Positions 1 to 6,569 of a stretch of 7,936 bases of DNA are shown here, one piece after another (position 1 is the stretch's first letter; the number at the start of each line of letters is the position of its first letter). The notes beneath the pieces were generated by a model. It was not told the DNA's origin. It did no database searches and saw nothing but the letters and a program-made list of their open reading frames with translations. The position numbers and the translations under genes were made by a program. The stretch spans positions 1-7,936 of the forward strand of contig UQZI01000088.1 in assembly GCA_900545555.1 (NCBI GenBank), given 5' to 3'. This DNA comes from an uncultured Collinsella sp. Lineage in GTDB: Bacteria > Actinomycetota > Coriobacteriia > Coriobacteriales > Coriobacteriaceae.

Positions 1-1
1 C

Positions 2-913
2 CTGCATGCCAATACGCTTGGTGTGCTCAACCTGGGCGATGGCTCGCTTACCACACTTATCGAGGATCCCGTTGAGGGAACCGGTTATGCGTTTTACGAC
101 GTTCGCGCGGGTGATGGCGTGTTCGCGTGGGTCGAGATGAACTTTGCCAATGCGTCTTGGAAACTCTATGCGCAAAACCTTGCAGGCTCCTCCCTTACCG
201 GCAACGCTGTCGAGCTCGATCGCGGTGGCGAAAATTACGATCCGCCGCTCTTCACAGCGTATGGGTCGTCGGTCATCTGGTATAAGATGCCCTCGTCCGG
301 CGGCAGCAAGACGAGTAACGATTCGTACTGCTACCGTCAGTCGCCCAGCGAGTCCAAGCCTGAGACTATTTGGAAGTCGACGGGCCGCTTCGCATCCGCC
401 CCGCGTGTGAGCGACGGCATCCTGACCATCTCGCCCCGCGTGCACAATGATGAGGGCGTCTATTACGGTATGACGGCGATCGACCTGACTGACGGCAACA
501 ATACGAAGCGAGCTCAGCTGGTGCTTCCTTCGTCGGTTTCGCCTTTCGAGGCCGTGTATATGGGCGACACCTTCGTGTTCTCCATTGAGGCGACGTATAA
601 CGGTGTGGGTAGCCTGGGCAATATGGGCACCTATATCGGTAACGAGGGCGGGCCGTACCTCTTCCTTTCGCGTGAGCCGCTCGCGTGCGTTGCGGGAAGG
701 AAAAATAAATACCTGGTTAAAGTCCAGGCGTCGCATTTTTTGATTGACACTTCGGCTAAGACCTACGGCTCGCTTCTGTCGCCCGACCGAGCCCTGGAGT
801 ATGGCGATTATCCAGCTACGGCGGGAAAATCGGACTCATTCCTTACGTACGCCACGGTGCGCAACAGCCAGGGTATACCAGAGACGGTCACTGCACGCCT
901 ATTCTCTCTTTAA
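2..913 (+). CDS. Probable extracytoplasmic beta-propeller-like protein, 3' part only
   Basis: The reading frame is open to the left edge (LHANTLG before the first GTG at 23), so about 303 C-terminal residues are visible and the true start lies outside the window. The GTG at 23 has no ribosome binding site and is best read as an internal Val. The protein is rich in Gly, Ser, Tyr and short alternating hydrophobic strands. Roughly every 45-55 residues it repeats a pattern of 'DG.F.W/ILT.SP/TFVFSIE' strand, polar loop and 'LYAQNL/MTAIDL/YLFLSRE' strand, which is typical of TolB-like or other propeller folds. No transmembrane span or catalytic motif is visible in this part. The C-terminus (TVTARLFSL) looks like a closing strand. 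It sits upstream of a two-component system, so a cell-envelope role is plausible. It could equally be another secreted all-beta protein. The family is not identified. Confidence 0.7.
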   Translation: MHANTLGVLNLGDGSLTTLIEDPVEGTGYAFYDVRAGDGVFAWVEMNFANASWKLYAQNLAGSSLTGNAVELDRGGENYDPPLFTAYGSSVIWYKMPSSGGSKTSNDSYCYRQSPSESKPETIWKSTGRFASAPRVSDGILTISPRVHNDEGVYYGMTAIDLTDGNNTKRAQLVLPSSVSPFEAVYMGDTFVFSIEATYNGVGSLGNMGTYIGNEGGPYLFLSREPLACVAGRKNKYLVKVQASHFLIDTSAKTYGSLLSPDRALEYGDYPATAGKSDSFLTYATVRNSQGIPETVTARLFSL

Positions 914-973
914 GCTTAGAGGGGTTAAAAAGGCGCCAACAGGGGAATAAACGCGTTGTAATTGTGAGTACCG

Positions 974-1010
974 CCCGCCGAGCTGCCGCGTCATAGTGGC
1001 ATCCGGCGGG
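974..1010 (+). promoter_or_regulatory. Nested hairpin in the leader of the response regulator gene
   Basis: CCCGCCG (974-980) pairs with CGGCGGG (1004-1010). Inside it TGCCGC (984-989) pairs with GTGGCA (996-1001) with one G-U pair, around the loop GTCATA. No T-run follows, so this is not a standard intrinsic terminator for the upstream gene. A TAAAAT (1022-1027) just downstream could serve as a -10 element, but I see no matching -35. The hairpin could be an mRNA 3' end for the propeller gene, an operator-like dyad, or a leader structure. Confidence 0.4.
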
Positions 1011-1066
1011 TTCAGGTGCGTTAAAATGGGCTTGTTCTTAGCTAATTGAGACAGGGGGGCCGTGTT

Positions 1067-1789
1067 ATGGCTTCAGATGCAAAAAAGATTCTGCTGGTCG
1101 AGGATGAGAAGGCAATCCGTGACGCCGTCGCTGCCTATCTCGAGCGCGAAGGCTACTGGGTTGTGGGCGTCGGCGACGGCCAGTCCGCGATCGAGGAGTT
1201 CGAGAAGCATCAGTTTGACCTGGTCGTGCTCGACCTTATGCTCCCCAAGATCCCCGGCGAGCGCGTTTGCCGCACCATTCGCGATACCTCGGATGTCCCC
1301 ATCATCATGCTGACGGCTAAGGGCGAGATCGAGGACCGTATTATCGGTCTTGAGCTCGGCGCCGACGACTATCTGATTAAGCCGTTCTCGCCGCGCGAGC
1401 TTGTCGCGCGCGTACGCGCCTTGTTCCGCCGTGCCCATCAGGCCGACGAGCCAGCCGTCGAGGTACTCGACTTCGGCGATCTGGTCATCGATATCTCGGG
1501 CCACAAGATTTTGGTCGAGGGCAAGGAAGTCGACCTGACGGCTTCCGAGTTTAAGCTGCTCACCACGCTTGCCCGTCACCCCGGTCGCGTCTACAACCGC
1601 ATGGAGCTGGTCGAGAAGGTGCTCGGCTACGACTTTGAGGGCTATGAGCGCACCATCGATAGCCACGTGAAGAACCTTCGCGCCAAGTTGGGCGATGATC
1701 CCAAGAAGCCCAAGTGGCTCTACACCGTCCACGGTGTCGGCTATCGCTTCGAGGCTCCGGCCAAGACCGATAAGTCGGACGAGAAATAG
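1067..1789 (+). CDS. OmpR/PhoB-family response regulator (two-component system)
   Basis: A 240-residue DNA-binding response regulator. The receiver domain (about 6-120) shows the acidic pair E12/D13, phospho-acceptor D56 in VVLDLMLP, T83 in IIMLTA and K105 in LIKPF. The winged-helix effector (about 140-232) has the typical LTASEFKLL, TIDSHVKNLRAKLG and YTVHGVGYRF stretches of the OmpR/PhoB group. It should be phosphorylated by the kinase encoded next door and bind promoter DNA as a dimer. I chose ATG 1067 because AGGGGGG (1053-1058) lies 8 bases upstream. An in-frame TTG at 1046 would add MRQGGRV, has no binding site of its own, and would place that site inside the gene. The sequence is close in style to WalR, PhoP and MtrA-type regulators, but I cannot choose between these names. 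The C-terminal tail (KTDKSDEK) is variable. Confidence 0.95.
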   Translation: MASDAKKILLVEDEKAIRDAVAAYLEREGYWVVGVGDGQSAIEEFEKHQFDLVVLDLMLPKIPGERVCRTIRDTSDVPIIMLTAKGEIEDRIIGLELGADDYLIKPFSPRELVARVRALFRRAHQADEPAVEVLDFGDLVIDISGHKILVEGKEVDLTASEFKLLTTLARHPGRVYNRMELVEKVLGYDFEGYERTIDSHVKNLRAKLGDDPKKPKWLYTVHGVGYRFEAPAKTDKSDEK

Positions 1790-1800
1790 GGAAATCACAT

Positions 1801-3366
1801 ATGACACCTGCGCGCTTTGAAATCGGACAAAAGCACAAGCAGGAGAGCGAGGCGGGTTCCAAGGCTAGTTGGAACACGCCTCGTTCCGATTCACGGCCAA
1901 CGATGAGCTATCCCTCGCGCATGGCACTTGCTTTTGCTCTGACATCGCTCATGACGGTATTGGTGCTGGTGGGCGTGGTCTCTGTTGTGTGGGGCACGGT
2001 CTTTTCGGATTACACGCGCTCCAATATCGTCGAAATCGCAAATTCCGCTGCCGAAAAGCTTGCGACGTCGTATGAGGAAAACGGCAATTGGACTGCGGGC
2101 GAGCTACGTACGGTCGCGACATCGAGTTTGGTGTCCGACGATTTGGGTATGCAGGTCGTCAACAAGAAAGGCGTTGTCGTTTATGACGACTCATGGCCTT
2201 CGGCAAGCGCGACCGCCGATGTGCGCGAGAACGAATCGCCGTCGAGCAGCTCGAGCGGGAAAAAAGCATCGCATAGTCCGGTCTCGTCGGCTCCCACCGG
2301 CTCCGATAGCGTTGCAAACGTCGAAATCATAACGTCTTCCGGCGAGCATGTCGGACAAGTAAAGCTGTGGGCCATCGGCTCCGATGCCTTGCTCACCAAG
2401 GCAGATTCTGCGTTTAGGGAGAAGACCTTTAACGCCATGGCCCTTGCTGCGGTTGTTGCAGTTTGCATTTCGGTCGTTATCGGATCACTCGTGTCGCGCA
2501 TGCTCACCAAGCCGATTCACCGTATTACCAGCACGGCCAAGCAAATTCGCGATGGCGATCTGTCTGCTCGTACGGGCTTGCGCGGCGATGACGAGATTGA
2601 TCAGCTGGGTGAGACCTTCGATGAGATGGCCACTTCGCTCGAGAAGGATATGAAACACGAGAAACGTTTGACCTCGGACGTGGCTCACGAACTTCGTACT
2701 CCGCTTATGGCCATGCTCGCAACGGTCGAGGCCATGCAGGATGGCGTATATCCTACCGACGATGAGCACTTGGAGACTGTTGCTTCCGAGACGCGTCGCC
2801 TGGCTCGTCTGGTGCAGCAGATGCTCGACCTGTCGCGCATGGAAAACAGCACGGCTCCGCTCAACCTTGAGCCGGTGGACATGGTTCCTTTCGTGCGTTC
2901 CATCGTCAATGCCCAGGAGCGCCTGTTTGTCGACCGCGATCTGCGCTTGCGCTTTGCTGACGAGACCCAAGGTCACGACGATGTCGTCGAAGCCGATCCC
3001 GACATGATCACACAATGCGTCATCAATCTCATGAGCAACGCCATGCGCTACACCCCCGAGGGCGGTTGGGTCGTGGTGTCGGTGCTCAGTGACCGCAAAC
3101 ACGTCAGCGTCGCCGTTTCTGATACCGGCATCGGTATTGCCAAGGATGACTTGTCGCGCATCTTCGGCCGTTTTTGGCGCGCCGATGCCAGCCGTGCCCG
3201 TGAGGCGGGCGGTCTGGGCGTGGGCCTCGCCGTGACTAAACAGATCGTCGAGCGACATCATGGCTACATTTCCGTGGAGTCGGAGCTTGGAAAGGGTACG
3301 GCTTTTACGATTCATCTGCCTCGCGAGCACACGGCGGACGCGGCATCTACTACAATGGAGCACTAG
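1801..3366 (+). CDS. Membrane sensor histidine kinase, partner of the upstream regulator
   Basis: A 521-residue kinase that begins 11 bases after the regulator stop, with AGGGA (1788-1792) 8 bases before ATG 1801, so the two are probably co-transcribed. Layout: a polar N-terminal tail (1-40), TM1 (about 41-66), an extracytoplasmic sensor (about 67-208), TM2 (about 211-231), HAMP (about 232-285), and a HisKA dimerisation helix with phospho-acceptor H296 in DVAHELRTPL. The ATPase domain has N413 (N box), DTGIGI (441-446, G1), FGRFWR (455-460, F box) and GLGVGLAV (471-478, G2). All catalytic motifs are intact. The sensor has strand motifs like a PDC/Cache fold (MQVVNKKGVVVYDD; GEHVGQVKLWAI) split by a Ser-rich stretch at about 145-170. 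The signal is unknown. A start at M35 (1903) would trim the unusually long cytoplasmic tail, but no ribosome binding site supports it. Confidence 0.95.
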   Translation: MTPARFEIGQKHKQESEAGSKASWNTPRSDSRPTMSYPSRMALAFALTSLMTVLVLVGVVSVVWGTVFSDYTRSNIVEIANSAAEKLATSYEENGNWTAGELRTVATSSLVSDDLGMQVVNKKGVVVYDDSWPSASATADVRENESPSSSSSGKKASHSPVSSAPTGSDSVANVEIITSSGEHVGQVKLWAIGSDALLTKADSAFREKTFNAMALAAVVAVCISVVIGSLVSRMLTKPIHRITSTAKQIRDGDLSARTGLRGDDEIDQLGETFDEMATSLEKDMKHEKRLTSDVAHELRTPLMAMLATVEAMQDGVYPTDDEHLETVASETRRLARLVQQMLDLSRMENSTAPLNLEPVDMVPFVRSIVNAQERLFVDRDLRLRFADETQGHDDVVEADPDMITQCVINLMSNAMRYTPEGGWVVVSVLSDRKHVSVAVSDTGIGIAKDDLSRIFGRFWRADASRAREAGGLGVGLAVTKQIVERHHGYISVESELGKGTAFTIHLPREHTADAASTTMEH

Positions 3367-3425
3367 CTTTTCGCTATTCGGTGAAGGAGGGGTTTCATCC
3401 CTGCCGCTCCGAGTTTGCGAAAACG

Positions 3426-3443
3426 TGCGGGAAAGAACCCGCA
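3426..3443 (+). promoter_or_regulatory. Hairpin between the kinase gene and purC
   Basis: TGCGGG (3426-3431) pairs with CCCGCA (3438-3443) around the loop AAAGAA. It is followed by TTACTGTCGTATTTTGG rather than a clean T-run, so it is at best a weak terminator for the two-component operon. A second, weaker stem (AGGGG 3388-3392 with TCCCT 3398-3402) lies upstream. The 109-base gap shows no riboswitch that I recognise and no convincing -35/-10 pair. How purC is transcribed is not evident from the sequence. Confidence 0.35.
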
Positions 3444-3460
3444 TTACTGTCGTATTTTGG

Positions 3461-3467
3461 TAAGGAG
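3461..3467 (+). promoter_or_regulatory. Shine-Dalgarno site that sets the purC start
   Basis: TAAGGAG lies 8 bases before GTG 3476. The competing in-frame GTG at 3467 overlaps this site, and the ATG at 3485 is 17 bases away, which is too far. GTG 3476 is therefore the likely start. Confidence 0.8.
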
Positions 3468-3475
3468 TGACTCAC

Positions 3476-4363
3476 GTGACAACGATGGAGCGTCGTCCGG
3501 ATTCCCGTGGCAAGGTTCGTGATATCTACGATGCCGGTGAAAACCTGCTGATGGTCGCCACCGACCGCATTTCTGCGTTCGACTTCATTCTTCCCGACGA
3601 GATTCCGTTTAAGGGAGAGGTGCTCAACCGCATCTCGGCATTCTGGTTTGATAAGTTTGCCGACATCGTCCCCAACCATCTCGTTTCCATCGACCCGGCG
3701 GATTTCCCCGAGGAGTTTGCTGAGTATCGTGACTACCTCGCTGGCCGCGCCATGCTGGTTAAAAAGGCCCAGACGATTCCTATCGAGTGCATCGTCCGCG
3801 GCTATCTGACCGGTTCGGGCAAGAAGACCTACGACGAGAACGGCACCGTCTGCGGCATCCAGCTGCCTGAGGGCCTGACCGAGGCTTCTAAGCTTCCCGA
3901 GCCGCTGTTCACGCCGTCCACGAAGGCCGAGATCGGTGACCACGACGAGAACATCTCGTTCGAGCGTTGCTGCGAGATCGTGGGCGAGGATATCGCCACG
4001 CAGATTCGTGACCTTTCCCTCAAGATCTACAAGGCCGCTGCCGAGTACGCCGCGACCCGTGGCATCATCATTGCCGACACCAAGTTCGAGTTTGGTGTCA
4101 TCGATGGCAAGGTCACGCTGATCGACGAGTGCCTCACGCCCGATTCCAGCCGTTTCTGGCCTGCTGCCAGCTACGAGGAGGGCAAGATCCAGCCCAGCTA
4201 CGACAAACAATTCGTCCGCAATTGGCTCAAGGCCAACTGGGATATGACGGGGGAGACCCCGCACCTGCCCGCCGAGGTCATCGATGGCACGTCCGAGCGC
4301 TATCGCGAGGCCTTCCAGATCATCACGGGCTCCCAGTTCACAAGCATGAAGGAGAACGCATAA
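3476..4363 (+). CDS. purC: Phosphoribosylaminoimidazole-succinocarboxamide synthase (SAICAR synthetase)
   Basis: A cytoplasmic enzyme of de novo purine synthesis that joins CAIR and aspartate, with ATP, to give SAICAR. The 295-residue product has the N-terminal RGKVRDIYDAG (11-21) that opens the nucleotide-binding region and MVATDRISAFD (26-36). It carries both family signatures: IPIECIVRGYLTGS (101-114) and IIADTKFEFG (198-207). LIDECLTPDSSRFWP (215-229) and SYDKQFVRNWL (241-251) are also characteristic. The length matches the roughly 290-300-residue form of the enzyme rather than the shorter roughly 240-residue bacterial form. The start is GTG 3476, set by the TAAGGAG upstream. No other purine genes are present in the window. 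The next gene begins on the base after the stop codon, which suggests a shared transcript. Confidence 0.96.
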   Translation: MTTMERRPDSRGKVRDIYDAGENLLMVATDRISAFDFILPDEIPFKGEVLNRISAFWFDKFADIVPNHLVSIDPADFPEEFAEYRDYLAGRAMLVKKAQTIPIECIVRGYLTGSGKKTYDENGTVCGIQLPEGLTEASKLPEPLFTPSTKAEIGDHDENISFERCCEIVGEDIATQIRDLSLKIYKAAAEYAATRGIIIADTKFEFGVIDGKVTLIDECLTPDSSRFWPAASYEEGKIQPSYDKQFVRNWLKANWDMTGETPHLPAEVIDGTSERYREAFQIITGSQFTSMKENA

Positions 4364-4939
4364 GTGAGTACCCGTAGCGCCACGAACAAGCGCACGCAAT
4401 CCCACGAGGTTACCGGGGTTGCGCGCAAGTCCGCTGCATCCGCCAAGCCCGCCCGTCAGGCAGCGAGCTCTGTCCGCGTCGTGCCGGCTTCGTCTAAGGC
4501 ACGCCGCAAAGAGCTCGAGAAGGGCGAGAACCTCGAGGGCCTCTCTAAAGAGGAGAAGCGCGCCCGCAAGGCTAAGCAGCGCGCCAAGGAGGATCGCATC
4601 TACACGGTGTCGAATATCCTTCTCAAGCAGGATGAGGACTACACCAAGCGCCGCCGTATTTGGTGGGCCGTGCTCGCTATCGGCATGGTGTTCATCGTGG
4701 CAATTTGGGTTTCGTTCTACTTCGTTCCCGGCGGCACGGTGTCCAGTCCTGTTCAGATGGTTGGCATCGTTGTGTCCTATGTCATCATCCTGGGTGACTT
4801 TATCTATGACTTCGCTCGTATTCGCCCCTTGCGCAACATGTATCGCGCGCAGGCCGAAGGCATGTCCGAGAATAAGCTCAACGCTCTTATCGAGCGCGCA
4901 GCTGCCGAGGAGGACAAAAAGGACTCCAAGAAGAAGTAG
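4364..4939 (+). CDS. Small Lys/Arg-rich protein with two membrane spans, unknown function
   Basis: I do not recognise this 191-residue protein with certainty. Residues 1-97 are polar and strongly basic, with Ala/Ser/Lys/Arg runs and a charged, probably helical stretch at about 46-78 (KEEKRARKAKQRAKED). TM1 spans about 99-121, followed by a short PGG turn and TM2 at about 129-150. The C-terminal cytoplasmic tail has KLNALIERAAAEED and ends in KDSKKK. By charge both ends should be cytoplasmic. This layout resembles small actinobacterial membrane proteins of unknown function, but I do not claim a family. The start is GTG 4364, directly after the purC TAA, with AAGGAG (4349-4354) inside the end of purC and 9 bases upstream. 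It is likely translated from the purC transcript. A terminator follows 31 bases after the stop. Confidence 0.85.
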   Translation: MSTRSATNKRTQSHEVTGVARKSAASAKPARQAASSVRVVPASSKARRKELEKGENLEGLSKEEKRARKAKQRAKEDRIYTVSNILLKQDEDYTKRRRIWWAVLAIGMVFIVAIWVSFYFVPGGTVSSPVQMVGIVVSYVIILGDFIYDFARIRPLRNMYRAQAEGMSENKLNALIERAAAEEDKKDSKKK

Positions 4940-4970
4940 CGTTTGCATGCATACTTATCGCTAAGATATA

Positions 4971-5000
4971 AGGCGCGTCGTTTTTGCGGCGCGCCTTTTT
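4971..5000 (+). terminator. Intrinsic terminator of the purC unit
   Basis: AGGCGCG (4971-4977) pairs with CGCGCCT (4990-4996). The stem continues inward through TCG/CGG with one G-U pair, around a T-rich loop, and is followed by five T's (4996-5000). It lies 31 bases after the stop of the small membrane protein gene and separates that unit from the peptidase gene. Confidence 0.9.
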
Positions 5001-5018
5001 ACTGTTCTATAGATAGAT

Positions 5019-5022
5019 GGAG
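5019..5022 (+). promoter_or_regulatory. Shine-Dalgarno site that sets the aminopeptidase start
   Basis: GGAG lies 6 bases before ATG 5029. The earlier in-frame ATG at 5017 overlaps this site and has only CTATAGATAG before it. The product therefore most likely begins MIRAALTVEE and not MEWHMIRAAL. Confidence 0.7.
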
Positions 5023-5028
5023 TGGCAC

Positions 5029-6309
5029 ATGATTCGAGCTGCCCTGACGGTCGAAGAGGCTCTGGAGGGCATGAAGGCCCTAGAGCCCAAGATTAAAAAC
5101 TATGCGCGCCTGGTTGTCCGCAAGGGCGTAAACGTCAAGCCCGGCCAGGAGGTTGTCGTTCAGTCTCCGGTCGAGTGCGCGCCGTTTGCGCGCGTGGTGG
5201 TCGCGGAGGCTTATGCCGCCGGCGCTGGCCACGTGACAGTCATTTGGGCCGATGACGCCGTGACAAGGCTTACGTACGAGCATGTCGATAAAAGCTATTT
5301 TGAGCAGACGCCCGAGTGGAAGCGCCTGCAGTTGGATTCCCTGGCCCAGGACGGTGCCTGCTTTATCTTTATCGAGGGTGCGGACCCAGCGGCTCTGAAG
5401 GGCATTGACCCCGCCAAGCCCGCCTCGGCTTCCAAGGCAAGGAATACGCAGTGCAAGGTCTTCCGCCGTGGGCTGGACTACAACATCAACCCGTGGTGCA
5501 TCGCCGGCGCGCCGGTCGTTGCCTGGGCTCGCGAGGTGTTCTCGGGCGATGCGGATGAGGTTGCGATCTATAAACTATGGAATGCGATTCTGCACACCGC
5601 TCGTGCCGATGGCCAGGACCCGGAGAGCGACTGGGAACTCCATGACGCCGCATTCGAAAAGAACCTGCGTTTCCTGAACGACAATCGTTTCGACTATCTG
5701 CATTACACCTCGGCAAATGGAACCGATCTGACGATTGGCATGACGAAGGGTCACGAGTGGGCCGGCGGCAAGGGCAAGACGCCCGATGGACACCCCTTCT
5801 TCCCCAACATTCCTACCGAGGAAGTCTTCACCTCGCCCGATCGCATGCGCGCCGACGGTATCGTGTACTCGGCCATGCCGCTCATCCACCACGGCAATAA
5901 AGTCGACGATTTTTGGATTAAGTTCGAGGCGGGCCGCGTAGTGGACTACGATGCCCGCGTGGGTAAGGCGGCGCTTGCGAGCATTATTGACACCGATGAA
6001 GGTGCCGCTCATCTGGGTGAGGTCGCGCTTATCTCCAAGAACACGCCGATCCGTGAAAGTGGCGTTCTATTCTATGACACGCTCTATGATGAGAACGCTA
6101 GCTGCCATCTCGCGCTGGGTGTCGGTTTCCCCGAATGCATCGAGGGTGGGTATGACATGTCCAAGGAGGAGCTCCTGGAGCATGGCGTAAACGTCTCGAG
6201 TACGCACGTCGATTTCATGATTGGCACGGACGACATCGATATTACGGGCATTACGCCTGATGGACGTGAAGTTGTGATTTTCCAGAACGGCCAATGGAGT
6301 TGGGAATAG
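5029..6309 (+). CDS. M29-family metallo-aminopeptidase (AmpS/AmpT/PepS type)
   Basis: A 426-residue cytoplasmic peptidase expected to remove N-terminal residues from peptides using two metal ions. The length is close to the roughly 410-residue family norm. The N-terminal domain carries NYARLVVRKGVNVKPGQEVVV (24-44) and the C-terminal domain holds the catalytic pieces. Aligning from memory to Thermus AmpT, the metal ligands are E265 (NIPTEEVF), E331 (GEVALI), H360 (SCHLALG), H393 and D395 (THVDF), and all are present. The position seven residues after H360, where AmpT has its catalytic Tyr, is F367 here (HLALGVGF). The gene stands alone after a terminator. Its stop codon is overlapped by the promoter of the downstream tRNA, and no terminator separates the two. 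TATAGA (5008-5013) is -10-like but too close to the start to be a confident promoter. Confidence 0.93.
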   Translation: MIRAALTVEEALEGMKALEPKIKNYARLVVRKGVNVKPGQEVVVQSPVECAPFARVVVAEAYAAGAGHVTVIWADDAVTRLTYEHVDKSYFEQTPEWKRLQLDSLAQDGACFIFIEGADPAALKGIDPAKPASASKARNTQCKVFRRGLDYNINPWCIAGAPVVAWAREVFSGDADEVAIYKLWNAILHTARADGQDPESDWELHDAAFEKNLRFLNDNRFDYLHYTSANGTDLTIGMTKGHEWAGGKGKTPDGHPFFPNIPTEEVFTSPDRMRADGIVYSAMPLIHHGNKVDDFWIKFEAGRVVDYDARVGKAALASIIDTDEGAAHLGEVALISKNTPIRESGVLFYDTLYDENASCHLALGVGFPECIEGGYDMSKEELLEHGVNVSSTHVDFMIGTDDIDITGITPDGREVVIFQNGQWSWE

Positions 6310-6328
6310 TCCCAGACCGTGGTACAAT
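6300..6328 (+). promoter_or_regulatory. Promoter of tRNA-Lys, overlapping the peptidase 3' end
   Basis: TTGGGA (6300-6305) and TACAAT (6323-6328) are separated by 17 bases, a sigma70/SigA-type arrangement. The tRNA begins 10 bases after the -10, so only a very short 5' leader is expected. The -35 hexamer is coding sequence: it encodes the last residues of the peptidase and abuts its stop codon (6307-6309). Confidence 0.8.
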
Positions 6329-6337
6329 GCCACCCGC

Positions 6338-6413
6338 GGGCCGTTAGCTCAGCTGGCAGAGCAGGGGACTTTTAATCCCAAGGTCCAGGGTTCGAACCCC
6401 TGACGGCCCACCA
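6338..6413 (+). tRNA. tRNA-Lys(UUU), CCA encoded
   Basis: A 76-base complete cloverleaf. The acceptor arm GGGCCGT (6338-6344) pairs with ACGGCCC (6403-6409), with discriminator A and encoded CCA (6411-6413). The D stem is GCTC/GAGC. The anticodon loop CTTTTAA (6369-6375) has anticodon TTT (6371-6373). The T stem CAGGG/CCCTG encloses TTCGAAC (6391-6397). The top of the anticodon stem is a G-A mismatch (6364 with 6380); the other four pairs are intact, so the gene looks functional. It has its own promoter and terminator. Its 3' 19 bases before the final A are repeated exactly at 6570-6588. Confidence 0.98.
6394..6412 (+). repeat. 19-base direct repeat, copy 1 (inside tRNA-Lys 3' end)
   Basis: GAACCCCTGACGGCCCACC runs from the T loop to the second C of CCA. 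It is identical to 6570-6588; the flanking bases differ on both sides. A tRNA 3' end is a classic target for phage-type integrases, so this could be an attachment-site half. No integrase is in view. Confidence 0.9.
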
Positions 6414-6421
6414 TGGAATGG

Positions 6422-6453
6422 AAAAGCGACTGGCGGATGCCGGCCGCTTTTTT
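6422..6453 (+). terminator. Terminator of tRNA-Lys
   Basis: AAAAGCG (6422-6428) pairs with CGCTTTT (6445-6451). Beyond an A/C mismatch the stem continues CTGGC (6430-6434) with GCCGG (6439-6443), including one G-U pair, with loop GGAT. Six T's (6448-6453) follow. The A-run on the left means it could also work on the other strand. A diverged homologue lies at 7588-7618. Confidence 0.9.
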
Positions 6454-6465
6454 GTTGCCGCGACG

Positions 6466-6479
6466 CGGGTTCGAACCCG
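6466..6479. repeat. 14-base palindrome resembling a tRNA T arm
   Basis: CGGGTTCGAACCCG is a perfect palindrome 12 bases after the tRNA terminator T-run. Its core GGGTTCGAACCC is also in the tRNA at 6388-6399. A near copy (CGGTTCGAACCCG) sits at the same place behind the second terminator, at 7631-7643. It may be a relic of a tRNA T arm or a protein site. Confidence 0.7.
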
Positions 6480-6498
6480 AAAGGGCGCGGAGCTGAGT

Positions 6499-6568
6499 AA
6501 ACGCGTGAGCGTTTGCCAGCGCAGAGCGCAAGGCGCGAAGCGCCGCAGCGGCCGCCTGCGAAGCAGGC
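6499..6568 (+). repeat. Array of four short G+C-rich hairpins
   Basis: Four consecutive perfect stem-loops: AAACGC-GTGA-GCGTTT (6499-6514), GCGC-AGA-GCGC (6519-6529), GGCGC-GAA-GCGCC (6532-6544) and GCCTGC-GAA-GCAGGC (6554-6568). An eight-base palindrome GCGGCCGC (6548-6555) overlaps the last. No open frame with gene character runs through it, and there is no AT-rich promoter-like stretch. It directly precedes the second tRNA-tail copy and the traX-like gene. Confidence 0.75.
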
Positions 6569-6569
6569 T

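Noticed and set aside
1073..1807. Minus-strand open frame opposite the response regulator
   Set aside because: A mirror of a clear OmpR-type gene; such antisense frames are usual in biased-codon DNA.
3351..3356. TACAAT at the end of the kinase gene as a purC promoter
   Set aside because: It matches a -10 well, but no -35 is found at 16-18 bases upstream and the hexamer is coding sequence.
2485..3444. Minus-strand open frame opposite the histidine kinase
   Set aside because: It covers the HAMP, HisKA and ATPase coding region, where the + strand product is unmistakable.
3395..4948. Very long minus-strand open frame opposite purC and the small membrane protein gene
   Set aside because: It is the antisense of two well-supported genes in G+C-rich DNA. 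Its product has no coherent fold or family features and no ribosome binding site.
5008..5013. TATAGA as a promoter for the peptidase gene
   Set aside because: Transcription would start at about 5020, inside or after the ribosome binding site at 5019-5022.
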